From Neisseria sp. KEM232 (GTDB lineage: Bacteria > Pseudomonadota > Gammaproteobacteria > Burkholderiales > Neisseriaceae): a stretch of 64,000 nucleotides of DNA. Position 1 is the first letter of the stretch. Every line of letters begins with the position of its first letter. The stretch lies in contig NZ_CP022527.1 of assembly GCF_002237445.1 (NCBI RefSeq), positions 2,307,913-2,371,912 of the forward strand, read 5' to 3'. Shown here piece after piece: positions 34,433 through 43,763 of this stretch. The position numbers and the translations under genes are program-made. The notes under the pieces are model-generated. The model searched no databases. It had not been told where the DNA came from and saw nothing but the letters and a program-made list of their open reading frames with translations.

Positions 34433-36232
34433 TTATTTTTTCTTTTTCTGCGGCGGCAAATCGGTGCACACACCCAGCGCCACTTCCGCGCTCATGCCGA
34501 TGGATTCGCCAAGCGTCGGGTGTGGGTGGATGGTTTTGCCGATGTCGGCGGCATCGCAGCCCATTTCGATGGCCAGACAGATTTCGCCGATCATATCGCC
34601 GGCGTGTGTGCCGACGATGCCGCCGCCGATAATCAGGCCGGTTTCGGCGTCGAAAATCAGCTTGGTGAAGCCTTCGTCGCGGCCGTTGGCGATGGCGCGG
34701 CCGGAAGCTGCCCACGGGAACACGGATTTGGTGATTTTGATGCCGTCGCGTTTGGCGATTTCTTCGGTTACGCCCACCCAAGCCACTTCGGGGTCGGTGT
34801 AGGCGACGCCGGGAATCACGCGGGCATCGAAGTAGGCTTTGTGGCCGGCGCAGTTTTCGGCGGCAACGTGGCCTTCGTGTACGGCTTTGTGCGCCAGCAT
34901 GGGCTGACCGACTACGTCGCCGATGGCGTAGATGTGCGGCACGTTGGTACGCATTTGTTTGTCGACTTCGATAAAGCCGCGTTCGGTAACGGCCACGCCG
35001 GCTTTTTCCGCGCCGCAGAGTTTGCCGTTGGGCGCGCGGCCTGCGGCCACCAGTACGAGGTCGTAGCGTTGCGGCTCTTTGGGTGCTTTTTCGCCTTCAA
35101 AGCTCACGTAGATGCCGTCTGCTTTGGCTTCCACGGCTACGGTTTTGGTGTTGGTCATGATGTTGTCGAAGCGGTGGGCGTTCATTTTTTCCCACACTTT
35201 AACCAAGTCGCGGTCTGCGCCCTGCATCAGGCCGTCCATCATTTCCACTACGTCTAATCGTGCGCCCAGCGTGCTGTAAACCGTGCCCATTTCCAAACCG
35301 ATGATGCCGCCGCCGATAATCAGCATTTTTTGCGGCACTTGGCGCAGTTCGAGCGCGCCGGTGCTATCGACGATGCGCGGATCTTGCGGGATAAACGGCA
35401 GGTTCACCACGCGGCTGCCCACGGCAATGATGGCGTTTTTGAAAGCGATGGTTTTCTTGGCGCCGGTTTCGGTAAGCGCGCCGTCGTATTGGCTACCTTC
35501 GGTCAGGGAAACTTGCAGATGGTTGGCGCCGACAAATTCGCCTTTACCCTGAATCAGATCGACTTTGCGCGCTTTGGCCATGCCCGCCAGACCGCCGGTA
35601 AGTTTGCCGATCACTTTTTCTTTGTAGCCGCGCAGCATGTCGATGTCGATTTCCGGCGCGGGGTATTTGATGCCGTTGGCGGCCAGATGTTTCACTTCGT
35701 CAATCACCGCCGCATTGTGCAGCAAGGCTTTAGACGGGATACAGCCTACGTTCAGGCACACGCCGCCGAGGGTTTTGTACTGATCGACGATGGCGACTTT
35801 CAAGCCTTCGTCGGCTGCGGCAAAAGCGGCGGAGTATCCGCCCGGGCCGCCGCCCAGTACCACCACATCGTATTCGGCATCGGCATTGCCGCTGAATGCG
35901 GCAGCCTGAGGCGCAGGAGCGGCGGCTTTCGGGGCTTCAGGCTGCGCGGCAGGCGCGGGGGCGGCTGTGGCTTTGGGTGCTTCGGCGGCAGCGCCTTCGG
36001 CTTCGATTACGGCAATCAGGCCGCCTTCGGAGATTTTGTCGCCCACTTTGACTTTCACTTCTTTCACCACGCCGGCGGCTTCGGCCGGTACGTCCATGGT
36101 GGCTTTGTCGGTTTCCAAAGTAATCAGGGTGTCGTCGATGGCAACCTTATCGCCGGCTTTGATTTCCACGGCGATGATGTCCACGTTTTCATGTCCGCCG
36201 ATGTCGGGGACTTTTAATTCGATTAAGCTCAT
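34433..36232 (-). CDS. lpdA: Dihydrolipoyl dehydrogenase with N-terminal lipoyl domain (PDH E3)
   Basis: Reoxidises dihydrolipoamide of the pyruvate dehydrogenase complex using FAD and NAD. At 599 residues it is longer than the usual 475 because of an N-terminal lipoyl domain (residues 1-75, with Lys43 in TLETDKATMDVP) and an Ala/Pro linker. The FAD motif is VVLGGGPGGYSAAFAA, the redox disulfide GGVCLNVGCIPSK, the NAD motif IIGGGIIGLEMG. Last gene of the aceE-aceF-lpdA cluster. Confidence 0.96.
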   Translation of the reverse strand: MSLIELKVPDIGGHENVDIIAVEIKAGDKVAIDDTLITLETDKATMDVPAEAAGVVKEVKVKVGDKISEGGLIAVIEAEGAAAEAPKATAAPAPAAQPEAPKAAAPAPQAAAFSGNADAEYDVVVLGGGPGGYSAAFAAADEGLKVAIVDQYKTLGGVCLNVGCIPSKALLHNAAVIDEVKHLAANGIKYPAPEIDIDMLRGYKEKVIGKLTGGLAGMAKARKVDLIQGKGEFVGANHLQVSLTEGSQYDGALTETGAKKTIAFKNAIIAVGSRVVNLPFIPQDPRIVDSTGALELRQVPQKMLIIGGGIIGLEMGTVYSTLGARLDVVEMMDGLMQGADRDLVKVWEKMNAHRFDNIMTNTKTVAVEAKADGIYVSFEGEKAPKEPQRYDLVLVAAGRAPNGKLCGAEKAGVAVTERGFIEVDKQMRTNVPHIYAIGDVVGQPMLAHKAVHEGHVAAENCAGHKAYFDARVIPGVAYTDPEVAWVGVTEEIAKRDGIKITKSVFPWAASGRAIANGRDEGFTKLIFDAETGLIIGGGIVGTHAGDMIGEICLAIEMGCDAADIGKTIHPHPTLGESIGMSAEVALGVCTDLPPQKKKK

Positions 36233-36376
36233 GTTTATTTAACCTTTCTGCTGGTGCAGGAGCAAGTTGCGTTCCGTCGGGATGCAGCATACGCGTTTCA
36301 GACGGCATCATGCTGCAAAGCCTTGTTTTCGGCTTTCAGACGGCCTTTCGTATTGGCAAGGCCGTCTGAAAACGCT

Positions 36377-38011
36377 TTACAGGGTAATGCGGCGGAAGTC
36401 TTTCAACAGGTTGGCCAGGAACACGGTGAAGCGCATGCCGGCCGCGCCGTCGATGACGCGGTGGTCGAACGACAGCGACAGCGGGCACATCAGGCGCGGC
36501 TCAAATGCGGAGCCGTTCCAAACCGGTTTCATCTGCGATTTGCACACGCCCAAGATGGCTACTTCTGGGGCGTTCACAATCGGGGTGAAGCCGGTGCCGC
36601 CGATGCCGCCGAGGCTGGAAATGGTGAAGCACGCGCCCTGCATTTCCTGCGGTTTGAGCTTGCCTTCGCGGGCTTTTTTGCTCAATTCGGTCAGCTCTTG
36701 GCTGATTTCTTTCAAGCCTTTTTTGTCCACGTCTTTGATTACGGGCACAACCAAACCGTTGGGCGTGTCGGCGGCAAAGCCGATGTGGAAGTATTTTTTC
36801 AACACCAGATTATCGCCGTCGAGCGAGGAATTGAACTCGGGGAAGGCTTTGAGCGCGGCCACGGAAGCCTTGATGATAAAGGCCAGCGGCGAGAGTTTCA
36901 CGCCTTCGCGTTCCCACTCTTTGTTGAGCTGTTTGCGGAAGTTTTCCAGCTCGGTCATGTCAGCATCTTCGTGAACGGTAACGTGCGGAATCACTACCCA
37001 GTTGCGCGACAGGTTTTGACCGGAGATTTTTTTGATGCGGGAGAGTTCTTTGACTTCGATTTCGCCGAATTTGGCAAAATCCACTTTCGGCCACGGCAGC
37101 AGGTTAAGTCCGCCGCCCAAAGAGGCTGCGGCAGGCGCAGCGGCTGCACCGCCCTGCATCACGGATTTCACGAAAGCTTTGATGTCTTCGCCCATGATGC
37201 GGCCTTTCAGACCCGTACCTTTGACGCGACCCAAATCCACGCCCAATTCGCGCGCGAGTTTGCGGGCAGAGGGGCCTGCGTGGGCTTTGGCAAACGCAGC
37301 TTCGTCAACGGGCGTATTGCCAAAGGCGGCCACAGGCGCGGGCGCGGCGGCAGGTGCGGAAACAGGCGCAGGGGCTGCGGCCGGAGCCGGCGCGGCGGCT
37401 TTCGGTGCTTCGGAGGCCGTCTGAACGGGGGCGGCTGCGGCGGCAGAGCCTGCGGTTTCCACTTCGATGATGGCTGTGCCTTCGGAAACTTTGTCGCCCA
37501 CTTTCAGGTAAACGGCTTTCACGACACCGGCGGCGGTGGAAGGTACGTCCATCGTTGCTTTGTCGGTTTCCAATGTAATCAGTGTGTCTTCTTCGGCCAC
37601 GGTGTCGCCGACTTTGATTTCCACAGCAATCACGTCCACATCGCTGTGGCCGCCGATGTCGGGCACGTTGACTTTGACGGTTGCGCCGCCCGCAGCGGGT
37701 GCGGGAGCGGCAGCAGGTGCCTCTTGCGCCGCAGGAGCTTGGGCGGGCGCAGGGGCTGCGTTTGCGGCAACCGCGCCAGTTTCGACGGTCAGAATCACGC
37801 CGCCTTCGGAGATTTTGTCGCCCACTTTGACGCGCACTTCTTTCACCACGCCTGCGGCATCGGCAGGTACGTCCATGGTGGCTTTGTCGGTTTCGAGGGT
37901 AATCAGGGTGTCGTCCACGGCGATGGTGTCGCCTGCTTTGACTTCGACGGCGATGATGTCCACGTTTTCGTGGCCGCCGATATCGGGTACTTTGATTTCT
38001 ACGATGCTCAT
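36377..38011 (-). CDS. aceF: Dihydrolipoamide acetyltransferase (PDH E2)
   Basis: The 544-residue core of pyruvate dehydrogenase. Two N-terminal lipoyl domains (lysines in TLETDKATMDVPADAAG and TLETDKATMDVPSTAAG) are joined by long Ala/Pro linkers, then a peripheral subunit-binding domain (GPSARKLARELGVDLGRVKG) and the catalytic domain ending with DHRVIDGAAG. Both sides carry DUS hairpins. Confidence 0.96.
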   Translation of the reverse strand: MSIVEIKVPDIGGHENVDIIAVEVKAGDTIAVDDTLITLETDKATMDVPADAAGVVKEVRVKVGDKISEGGVILTVETGAVAANAAPAPAQAPAAQEAPAAAPAPAAGGATVKVNVPDIGGHSDVDVIAVEIKVGDTVAEEDTLITLETDKATMDVPSTAAGVVKAVYLKVGDKVSEGTAIIEVETAGSAAAAAPVQTASEAPKAAAPAPAAAPAPVSAPAAAPAPVAAFGNTPVDEAAFAKAHAGPSARKLARELGVDLGRVKGTGLKGRIMGEDIKAFVKSVMQGGAAAAPAAASLGGGLNLLPWPKVDFAKFGEIEVKELSRIKKISGQNLSRNWVVIPHVTVHEDADMTELENFRKQLNKEWEREGVKLSPLAFIIKASVAALKAFPEFNSSLDGDNLVLKKYFHIGFAADTPNGLVVPVIKDVDKKGLKEISQELTELSKKAREGKLKPQEMQGACFTISSLGGIGGTGFTPIVNAPEVAILGVCKSQMKPVWNGSAFEPRLMCPLSLSFDHRVIDGAAGMRFTVFLANLLKDFRRITL

Positions 38012-38155
38012 CGAGCGTTCCTTTTTTCTTGGTGATGCCGTCTGAAAAGGCTTTCAGACGGCCTGTTGTTCTACGGGATGTTTCATCCCGAAACCGTGTT
38101 CCGCTGCGGTGTTTCAGACGGCCTCACTGTATGGAGGCCGTCTGAAAGCAGCCGT
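38012..38155. other. aceE-aceF spacer with two DUS hairpins
   Basis: 144 bases containing two complete inverted DUS pairs (38037-38063 and about 38111-38148). A spacer of the same kind separates aceF and lpdA (DUS pair at 36334-36370). They may tune relative subunit expression or mark independent transcripts. Confidence 0.5.
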
Positions 38156-40825
38156 TTAGCGTTTCCAGCTGGGCGCTGTGTCGGTTTTGATGCCGTATTT
38201 CTCAATCGCCTGCTGTACGGTTTCTTTGCCGATTTTGCCTTGGTCGGCCAGTGCGCTGAGGGCGGTAACGGCTACGTTGTAGCGGTCTACCTCGAAGAAG
38301 GAGCGCAGGTTGGCGCGGCTGTCGGAGCGGCCGAAACCGTCGGTGCCCAGGACGTGGTAGTCGTTGGGGATGTAAGCGCGGATGCGGTCGGCGAAGCTGC
38401 GCACGTAGTCGGTGGCGGCGATAACCGGGCCGTCGTGTCCTTGCAGCTGGCTGGTGACAAACGGCAGTTTGTTTTCTTCCAGCGGGTGCAGGCGGTTGTA
38501 GCGTTCGACTTCGATGGCGTTGCGGTGCAGCAGGTTGAAGGACGGGCACGACCAGATGTCGGCATCGACGCCGAAGTCGTTTTTCAGCAGGTCGGCTGCG
38601 GCAATCACTTCCTGCAAAATGGTGCCCGAACCCATCAGCTGTACTTTTTTACCGCCGTTTTCGCCGGCTTTGAGCAGGTACATGCCTTTGAGGATTTCCT
38701 CTTCAATGCCTTCGCGCTGCGGTAGGGCGGGATGGGTGTAGTTTTCGTTCATCAGGGTGATGTAGAAGAAGACGTCTTCGTTATCGACGTACATTCTCTG
38801 CAAACCGCTGTGGACGATAACGGCCACTTCGTAAGAGAAAGTGGGATCGTAGCTGACGCAGTTGGGAATCAGGTCGGCCTGAATCTGGCTGTGGCCGTCT
38901 TCGTGTTGCAGGCCTTCGCCGTTGAGCGTGGTACGGCCTGCGGTGCCGCCCAAGAGGAAGCCGCGCGCGTGCATGTCGCCCGCCGCCCAGGCCAGGTCGC
39001 CGACGCGCTGGAAGCCGAACATGGAATAGTAGATGTAGAACGGAATCATGGCGAAGCGGCTGTTGGCGTAGCTGGTGGATGCGGCAATCCAGTCGGCCAT
39101 CGCGCCCGGTTCGTTGATGCCTTCCTGCAGGATTTGACCGTCTACGCTCTCTTTATAGAACATGAGCTGGTCTTTGTCCTGCGGGGTGTACTGCTGGCCT
39201 TTGGGGTTCCAGATGCCGTATTGGCGGAACATGCCTTCCATGCCGAAGGTGCGGCTTTCGTCGGGAACGATGGGGACGATGCGCCGGCCGATCTGTTTGT
39301 CTTTCAACAAGGTAGCCAGCACGCGCACGAAGGCCATGGTGGTGGAGAATTCGCGGTCGCCGCTCGATTGCAGCTGGGCGTCGAAATCGCTTAGTGCAGG
39401 AATCGGCAGGGCTTCGTTGTTGGGGTTGCGCTGGGGCAGGTAGCCGCCAAGGGCGTTGCGGCGCTCGCGCAGGTATTTCATTTCTTCGCTGTCTTCGGGG
39501 AAGCGGAAGTAGGGCAGATCGCCGCTGTCAATCTGCTCGTCGGTTACCGGAATGCCGAAGCGGTCGCGGAACTGTTTGAGCGATTTGACGTCCATTTTTT
39601 TGGCTTGGTGGGCGATGTTCTGGCCTTCGCCGGACTGTCCCATACCGTAGCCTTTGATGGTTTTGGCCAGAATGACGGTGGGGCGGCCGCCGGCGTTGTT
39701 CACCGCTTCGTAGTAGGCGGCATATACTTTGTGCGGGTCGTGGCCGCCGCGGTTCAGTGCCCATACTTCCTCGTCGGACATGTTGGCAACCATGGCTTTG
39801 AGTTCGGGCGTATTGAAGAAGTGCTCGCGGACGTAGGCGCCGTCTTTGGATTTATAGGTCTGATAGTCGCCATCGAGACATTCGTTCATGCGGTTTTTCA
39901 GAGCGTTGCTGGTATCGCGTGCCAAGAGGGCGTCCCAGCGGCTGCCCCAAATGACTTTCAGCACGTTCCAGCCGGCGCCGCGGAAGTTGCCTTCCAATTC
40001 CTGAATGATTTTGCCGTTGCCGCGTACCGGGCCGTCGAGGCGTTGCAGGTTGCAGTTAATGACGAAAATCAGGTTGTCCAAGCCTTCGCGGGCGGCCAAT
40101 GCAATCGCACCCTGGCTTTCGGGTTCGTCCATTTCGCCGTCGCCGCAGAAACACCAAACTTTGCGACCTTTGGTTTTGGCCAAGCCGCGCGATTCGAGGT
40201 ATTTCAGGAAACGCGCCTGATAAATCGCCATCAGAGGGCCAAGACCCATGGATACGGTGGGGAACTGCCAGAAGTCGGGCAGAAGATGCGGGTGCGGGTA
40301 GGAAGGCAGGCCGTTGCCGCCGACTTCCTGACGGAAATTGTCGAGCTGCTCGTCGGTCAGACGGCCTTCGACATAAGCGCGGGCATAAAGGCCGGGAGCG
40401 GAGTGGCCTTGGGCAAAAACCAAATCGCCTTCTTCGCCGTCGCCTTTGGCGCGCCAGAAGTGGTTGAAGCCGACGTCGTACAGCGTGGCGGCCGATTGGA
40501 AGGAAGCAATGTGGCCGCCCAGTTCCAAATCTTTTTTACCGGCACGCAGCACCATGGCGGCGGCGTTCCAGCGGATGATCGAACGGATGCGGTGTTCCAG
40601 CTCGTGGTTGCCGGGCGACTTCTGCTCTTTGCCCACCGGGATGGTGTTCAGATAGGCGGTGGTCGCGTCAAACGGCATATGGATGCCGCGGCGGCGGGTG
40701 TATTTCACCAGATTTTCCAGCAGGAAGTGGGCGCGGTCGGTGCCTTCGTTTTCGAGCACGGAGCTGAGCGCATCCAGCCATTCCTGCGTTTCAATCGGAT
40801 CGATGTCGTTGATTTGGTTGGACAT
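38156..40825 (-). CDS. aceE: Pyruvate dehydrogenase E1 component
   Basis: The thiamine diphosphate-dependent decarboxylase of the PDH complex, homodimeric type, 889 residues. The ThDP motif is in CFCGDGEMDEPESQGAIALA through INCNLQRLDGPV; PSYPHPHLLPDFWQFPTVSM and GRTTLNGEGLQHEDGHS are typical. The start is preceded by AAGGGA. It heads the operon and depends on the thiamine made by the thi genes at 52-57 kb. Confidence 0.97.
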   Translation of the reverse strand: MSNQINDIDPIETQEWLDALSSVLENEGTDRAHFLLENLVKYTRRRGIHMPFDATTAYLNTIPVGKEQKSPGNHELEHRIRSIIRWNAAAMVLRAGKKDLELGGHIASFQSAATLYDVGFNHFWRAKGDGEEGDLVFAQGHSAPGLYARAYVEGRLTDEQLDNFRQEVGGNGLPSYPHPHLLPDFWQFPTVSMGLGPLMAIYQARFLKYLESRGLAKTKGRKVWCFCGDGEMDEPESQGAIALAAREGLDNLIFVINCNLQRLDGPVRGNGKIIQELEGNFRGAGWNVLKVIWGSRWDALLARDTSNALKNRMNECLDGDYQTYKSKDGAYVREHFFNTPELKAMVANMSDEEVWALNRGGHDPHKVYAAYYEAVNNAGGRPTVILAKTIKGYGMGQSGEGQNIAHQAKKMDVKSLKQFRDRFGIPVTDEQIDSGDLPYFRFPEDSEEMKYLRERRNALGGYLPQRNPNNEALPIPALSDFDAQLQSSGDREFSTTMAFVRVLATLLKDKQIGRRIVPIVPDESRTFGMEGMFRQYGIWNPKGQQYTPQDKDQLMFYKESVDGQILQEGINEPGAMADWIAASTSYANSRFAMIPFYIYYSMFGFQRVGDLAWAAGDMHARGFLLGGTAGRTTLNGEGLQHEDGHSQIQADLIPNCVSYDPTFSYEVAVIVHSGLQRMYVDNEDVFFYITLMNENYTHPALPQREGIEEEILKGMYLLKAGENGGKKVQLMGSGTILQEVIAAADLLKNDFGVDADIWSCPSFNLLHRNAIEVERYNRLHPLEENKLPFVTSQLQGHDGPVIAATDYVRSFADRIRAYIPNDYHVLGTDGFGRSDSRANLRSFFEVDRYNVAVTALSALADQGKIGKETVQQAIEKYGIKTDTAPSWKR

Positions 40826-40987
40826 AGATTATCCCTTCAGTTGAGAGTTATGGAACACGGCAAAAGCCGCACCGTTTGGTTCTGCCGGAAGGAGGCCGTC
40901 TGAAAAGGCGGCTGCCCTCCGCTGATAGACGCGCCCCGTCCGGATCCTGCTCCGAAGCGCTTTTTGCGGGCACATTTTAGCCGCGAA

Positions 40988-41016
40988 ATGCTATCAGTTA
41001 TCCCCCGTGCTTGCAA
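40988..41016 (-). promoter_or_regulatory. Candidate aceE promoter
   Basis: On the minus strand TTGCAA (41011-41016) and TAGCAT (40988-40993) are spaced by 17 bases, about 165 bases before the aceE start. Confidence 0.5.
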
Positions 41017-41045
41017 ATCGCCGAACGGCTTTTTTGCGCGGAATC

Positions 41046-41078
41046 AAAAAACCGCCGGCCTTTCCGGCGGGCGATTTT
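41046..41078 (-). terminator. Intrinsic terminator
   Basis: CCGCCGG/CCGGCGG perfect 7-bp stem with a T6 run on the minus strand and T5 on the plus strand. Placed to stop transcription from the smr gene before the aceE promoter. Confidence 0.7.
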
Positions 41079-41253
41079 TCGTTTGTGAAAAACAAAAGCG
41101 GCAATGCCGTCTGAAAAATGTTCGGATAAAATCAAAAACAACAGAAACGGAAAAATACCCGCAGCGGATAAGAACGGTTTTCAGACGGCCTCAAATAAGT
41201 TAAAAACGGTAAAGGCAGCACGGCGGTTTCGTGCCCGCAAGGGCAGGCACGGC

Positions 41254-41889
41254 TCAGAAGTTTTTTGCGTCCTCCCCTTCCCTGCGCTGCCGTTTGAGCA
41301 GAATCAGCACCGCGCCATCGTTGTTTTGGTGCGGTTCGGCGTAGGCCAGAACGTCGGGGTGCATCATCAGCCAGCGGCGCACGAGGTTTTTCAGTTTCGG
41401 CTGATAACCTACCGAACCTAACCCGCTGCCGTGGACGATTTCGCCGCACACGCCGCGCCGCTGCACGAAAACGATAAATTCGTTCAACACCTGCTGCGCT
41501 TCTTCCTGCGTGTAGCCGTGCAGATCGACATCGGCGACAATCGTGTAATAACCGCTCTGCAAACGCTTGATATCGGCTTGGCCGCGGCCGTTTTTGCTGA
41601 ATTGTGCGGGTACGTCCAGCCATTGCCCGTCGCCGACGTAAAAATAGTTTTCCGCCTCCTCTTCCCGCACATCGCGGCTGCGCGGGCGGATGGGCGACAA
41701 ATCGCGCGGCGGCTCGTAGCGCTGCGTGCTTTTCAGGGGCTTCACATCGCCCATCAGGGCGGCGAAATCGGGTTCTTCCCGCGCCTGCCGCGCCGTTTCG
41801 CGCTGCCGCTCCTGTGCGGCCTGCGCTTCTTGTTTCGCCTGTTTGCCGAGGTTTTTCATCAGCTCTTGGAAATCGGTTTTTCCGTTCAT
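41254..41889 (-). CDS. Smr-domain protein
   Basis: A 211-residue protein with a charged Gln/Glu/Arg-rich N-terminal half (FQELMKNLGKQAKQEAQAAQ) and a C-terminal Smr domain: VDLHGYTQEEAQQVLNEFI, then EIVHGSGLGSVG, matching the LDLHG and HGxG signatures. Smr domains nick DNA or cleave RNA on collided ribosomes (SmrB-like); which applies here is not evident. Confidence 0.9.
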   Translation of the reverse strand: MNGKTDFQELMKNLGKQAKQEAQAAQERQRETARQAREEPDFAALMGDVKPLKSTQRYEPPRDLSPIRPRSRDVREEEAENYFYVGDGQWLDVPAQFSKNGRGQADIKRLQSGYYTIVADVDLHGYTQEEAQQVLNEFIVFVQRRGVCGEIVHGSGLGSVGYQPKLKNLVRRWLMMHPDVLAYAEPHQNNDGAVLILLKRQRREGEDAKNF

Positions 41890-41994
41890 ATTCTGTATGT
41901 GTCCTTACGTGATGCGGTTGCAGGCGCGGGAGCCTACCGCCGCGGCGCTGCGCCGTCAAATGCCGCGGCCGTTCGGTTTCTTCCCCACAGCGTG

Positions 41995-42000
41995 TAGAAT
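41995..42000 (+). promoter_or_regulatory. Likely -10 of murI
   Basis: TAGAAT 38 bases before the murI ATG; a reverse DUS lies between them in the leader. Confidence 0.4.
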
Positions 42001-42037
42001 GCGCGTTTTTCGTTTTCAGACGGCCTCAGAAGCAATT

Positions 42038-42850
42038 ATGGATACAGTCAGACAGCGCCCCATCGGAGTGTTCGATTCGGGAGTGGGCGGCCTTACCAAC
42101 GTGCGTGCCCTGATGGAGCGCCTGCCGATGGAAAACATCGTCTATTTCGGCGACACCGCCCGCGTACCCTACGGCGTCAAATCCCGCGCCACCATCGAAA
42201 ACTTCACCGCGCAAATCGTCGGCTTCATGCTCGAACACGACGTCAAAGCCCTCGTTATCGCCTGCAACACCATCGCCGCTGTGGCCGGCCACAAAGTGCG
42301 GCAGATGGCGGGCAATATGCCCGTACTCGACGTGATTAGCGCCGGCGCACAGGCTGCCCTGCAGGTCACCCGCAACAACCACATCGGCGTACTGGCCACC
42401 AACACCACCGTCAACAGCAACGCCTACGCCCGCGAAATCCACCGCCACCGCCCCGAAGCACGCGTCCAGTCGCAGGCCTGCCCGCTGTTTGTGCCGCTGG
42501 TAGAAGAAGGCTGGCTCGACCACGAAGTCACCCGCCTCACCGCCCGCGAATACCTCAAACCGCTCCTAGCCGAAGACGCGGACACGCTGGTGCTCGGCTG
42601 CACGCACTACCCGCTGCTCAAACCCCTGCTGCACCGCGAAGCGCCGCACCTGCAACTGGTCGACTCCGCCGTCACCACCGCCGAAGCCGTTGCCCGCGCC
42701 CTGCAGGAAAAAGACCTGCTTAACGACGGCAGCGGCGGCGCGGCTGACTACCGTTTCTACGTCAGCGACATCCCGCTGCGCTTCCAAACCATAGGCGAAC
42801 GTTTTTTGGGACGCAGCCTGCAGCAGATAGAAATGGTGACGCTGGGCTGA
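42038..42850 (+). CDS. murI: Glutamate racemase
   Basis: Makes D-glutamate for peptidoglycan. The 270-residue product has VFDSGVGGLTNVRAL at the N-terminus and the two catalytic cysteines in VIACNTIAA and LGCTHYPLL. The start is the ATG at 42038 just after a DUS; the longer upstream frame is noncoding. Confidence 0.95.
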   Translation: MDTVRQRPIGVFDSGVGGLTNVRALMERLPMENIVYFGDTARVPYGVKSRATIENFTAQIVGFMLEHDVKALVIACNTIAAVAGHKVRQMAGNMPVLDVISAGAQAALQVTRNNHIGVLATNTTVNSNAYAREIHRHRPEARVQSQACPLFVPLVEEGWLDHEVTRLTAREYLKPLLAEDADTLVLGCTHYPLLKPLLHREAPHLQLVDSAVTTAEAVARALQEKDLLNDGSGGAADYRFYVSDIPLRFQTIGERFLGRSLQQIEMVTLG

Positions 42851-42875
42851 CGCGGTGCATCGCGGGCAGCATCAG

Positions 42876-42940
42876 GCCGTCTGAAAACGGAGCTTCAACG
42901 AAGTTAAAGCATCCGGATACATAAAACTTTCAGACGGCCT
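42876..42940 (+). terminator. DUS inverted pair after murI
   Basis: AGGCCGTCTGAAAACG and CTTTCAGACGGCCTTT enclose a repeat fragment (GGAGCTTCAACGAAGTTAAA). Confidence 0.6.
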
Positions 42941-42945
42941 TTCTC

Positions 42946-42974
42946 TTGACCGCCGCGGCCTTGTTCCGTATAGT
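42946..42974 (+). promoter_or_regulatory. Promoter of tRNA-Glu
   Basis: TTGACC (42946-42951), 17-base spacer, TATAGT (42969-42974), then the GC-rich discriminator GCGCGCC, which is typical of growth-rate-controlled stable RNA promoters. Confidence 0.8.
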
Positions 42975-42991
42975 GCGCGCCTTCCCGCAAC

Positions 42992-43067
42992 GCGCCCATC
43001 GTCTAGAGGCCTAGGACACTGCCCTTTCACGGCGGCAACCGGGGTTCGAATCCCCGTGGGCGTGCCA
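42992..43067 (+). tRNA. tRNA-Glu (TTC)
   Basis: 76 bases with encoded CCA. Close to E. coli tRNA-Glu: ATCGTCTAGAGGCCTAGGAC D arm, anticodon loop CCTTTCACG, T arm GGTTCGAATCC. The first pair is a G-U wobble. Confidence 0.95.
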
Positions 43068-43074
43068 ATATTTG

Positions 43075-43114
43075 CAAAAAGGACTTTCGGATTTGCTCTG
43101 AAAGTCCTTTTTTC
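43075..43114 (+). terminator. Terminator of tRNA-Glu
   Basis: AAAAAGGACTTTC and GAAAGTCCTTTTTT form a 13-bp stem with a T tract, eight bases after the CCA. Confidence 0.85.
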
Positions 43115-43191
43115 TTAGTCAAACCTTCAATCCGGTTATACCAAGGCCGTCTGAAACATGATTCAGACGGTCTCTTCGTGTCACATATTCT

Positions 43192-43460
43192 TTGTGGCTG
43201 TACTAGATAAGCAGTCATGTCAGACTGAAAAAATGAAGATAACCCGTTGTAAACTAAAAAAGAGTATTCAAAAGAAACTGCTTCAGTTTTTTGTACTCGA
43301 AGTTACTGCCCGTTCAGCAGCTGATTTATTGGGCATCCACCCTAATTCGGCAGTGCTGTTTTACCGCAAGATTCGCGAAGTCATCAGCCATCATCTTTCA
43401 CTGGAAGCCGATACGGTTTTTGACGGCTCAATTGAGTTGGACGAGAGTTATTTTGGCGGA
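43192..43460 (+). mobile_element. Truncated IS1016-like element
   Basis: Starts with a terminal-repeat-like TGGCTGTACTAGATAAGCAG and carries the first 76 codons of an IS1016-type transposase, diverged from the 24.7-kb copy. It breaks off within the ELDESYFGG motif, directly fused to comEA sequence. Confidence 0.8.
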
Positions 43461-43646
43461 CCGGCCAAAGCCCAGGCCATTGCCGACTACCGTAAGGAAA
43501 ACGGTGATTTCAAATCGGTTGAGGATTTGAAAAAGGTCAAAGGCATCGGCGAGGGTATCTTCGGCAAGCTCAAGGATGAGGCTACCGTCGGTTCCGCACC
43601 CAATGCCAAAGCAGCCAAACCCGCCGCACCTGCCGCCAAAAAGTAG
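43233..43646 (+). CDS. Chimeric ORF: IS1016 transposase N-terminus fused to ComEA C-terminus
   Basis: An uninterrupted 137-residue frame. Residues 1-76 are transposase ([30 protein letters not shown]). From about residue 77 it is the helix-hairpin-helix part of the competence protein ComEA ([20 protein letters not shown], then [20 protein letters not shown]). The comEA signal peptide and first HhH half are lost, so export to the periplasm is not possible. Probably a decay product, but the frame is preserved and could encode a cytoplasmic DNA-binding chimera. Confidence 0.8.
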   Translation: MKITRCKLKKSIQKKLLQFFVLEVTARSAADLLGIHPNSAVLFYRKIREVISHHLSLEADTVFDGSIELDESYFGGPAKAQAIADYRKENGDFKSVEDLKKVKGIGEGIFGKLKDEATVGSAPNAKAAKPAAPAAKK

Positions 43647-43763
43647 ACGGGAAAACCCGTATCCGCAGCCGCCGGGAGCTTCACTGCCGGCGGCTTTGCC
43701 TTGGGTGGAAGCCCTCCGGCACTGCGCGGGAGAATGTCGCCTTAAAAATGCAGAACGGACCGC

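Larger units (their letters stand above)
40826..41253. other. aceE upstream region
   Basis: About 430 bases without a gene. It contains a DUS near 40892, the aceE promoter (40988-41016), a GC-rich terminator (41046-41078) and a DUS pair (41106-41190) whose left member has the extended form ATGCCGTCTGAA. Confidence 0.6.

Noticed and set aside
36254..38035. A 593-codon plus-strand frame opposite aceF
   Set aside because: It is the antisense shadow of the repeated Ala/Pro linkers and lipoyl domains; aceF has clear catalytic and lipoyl motifs.
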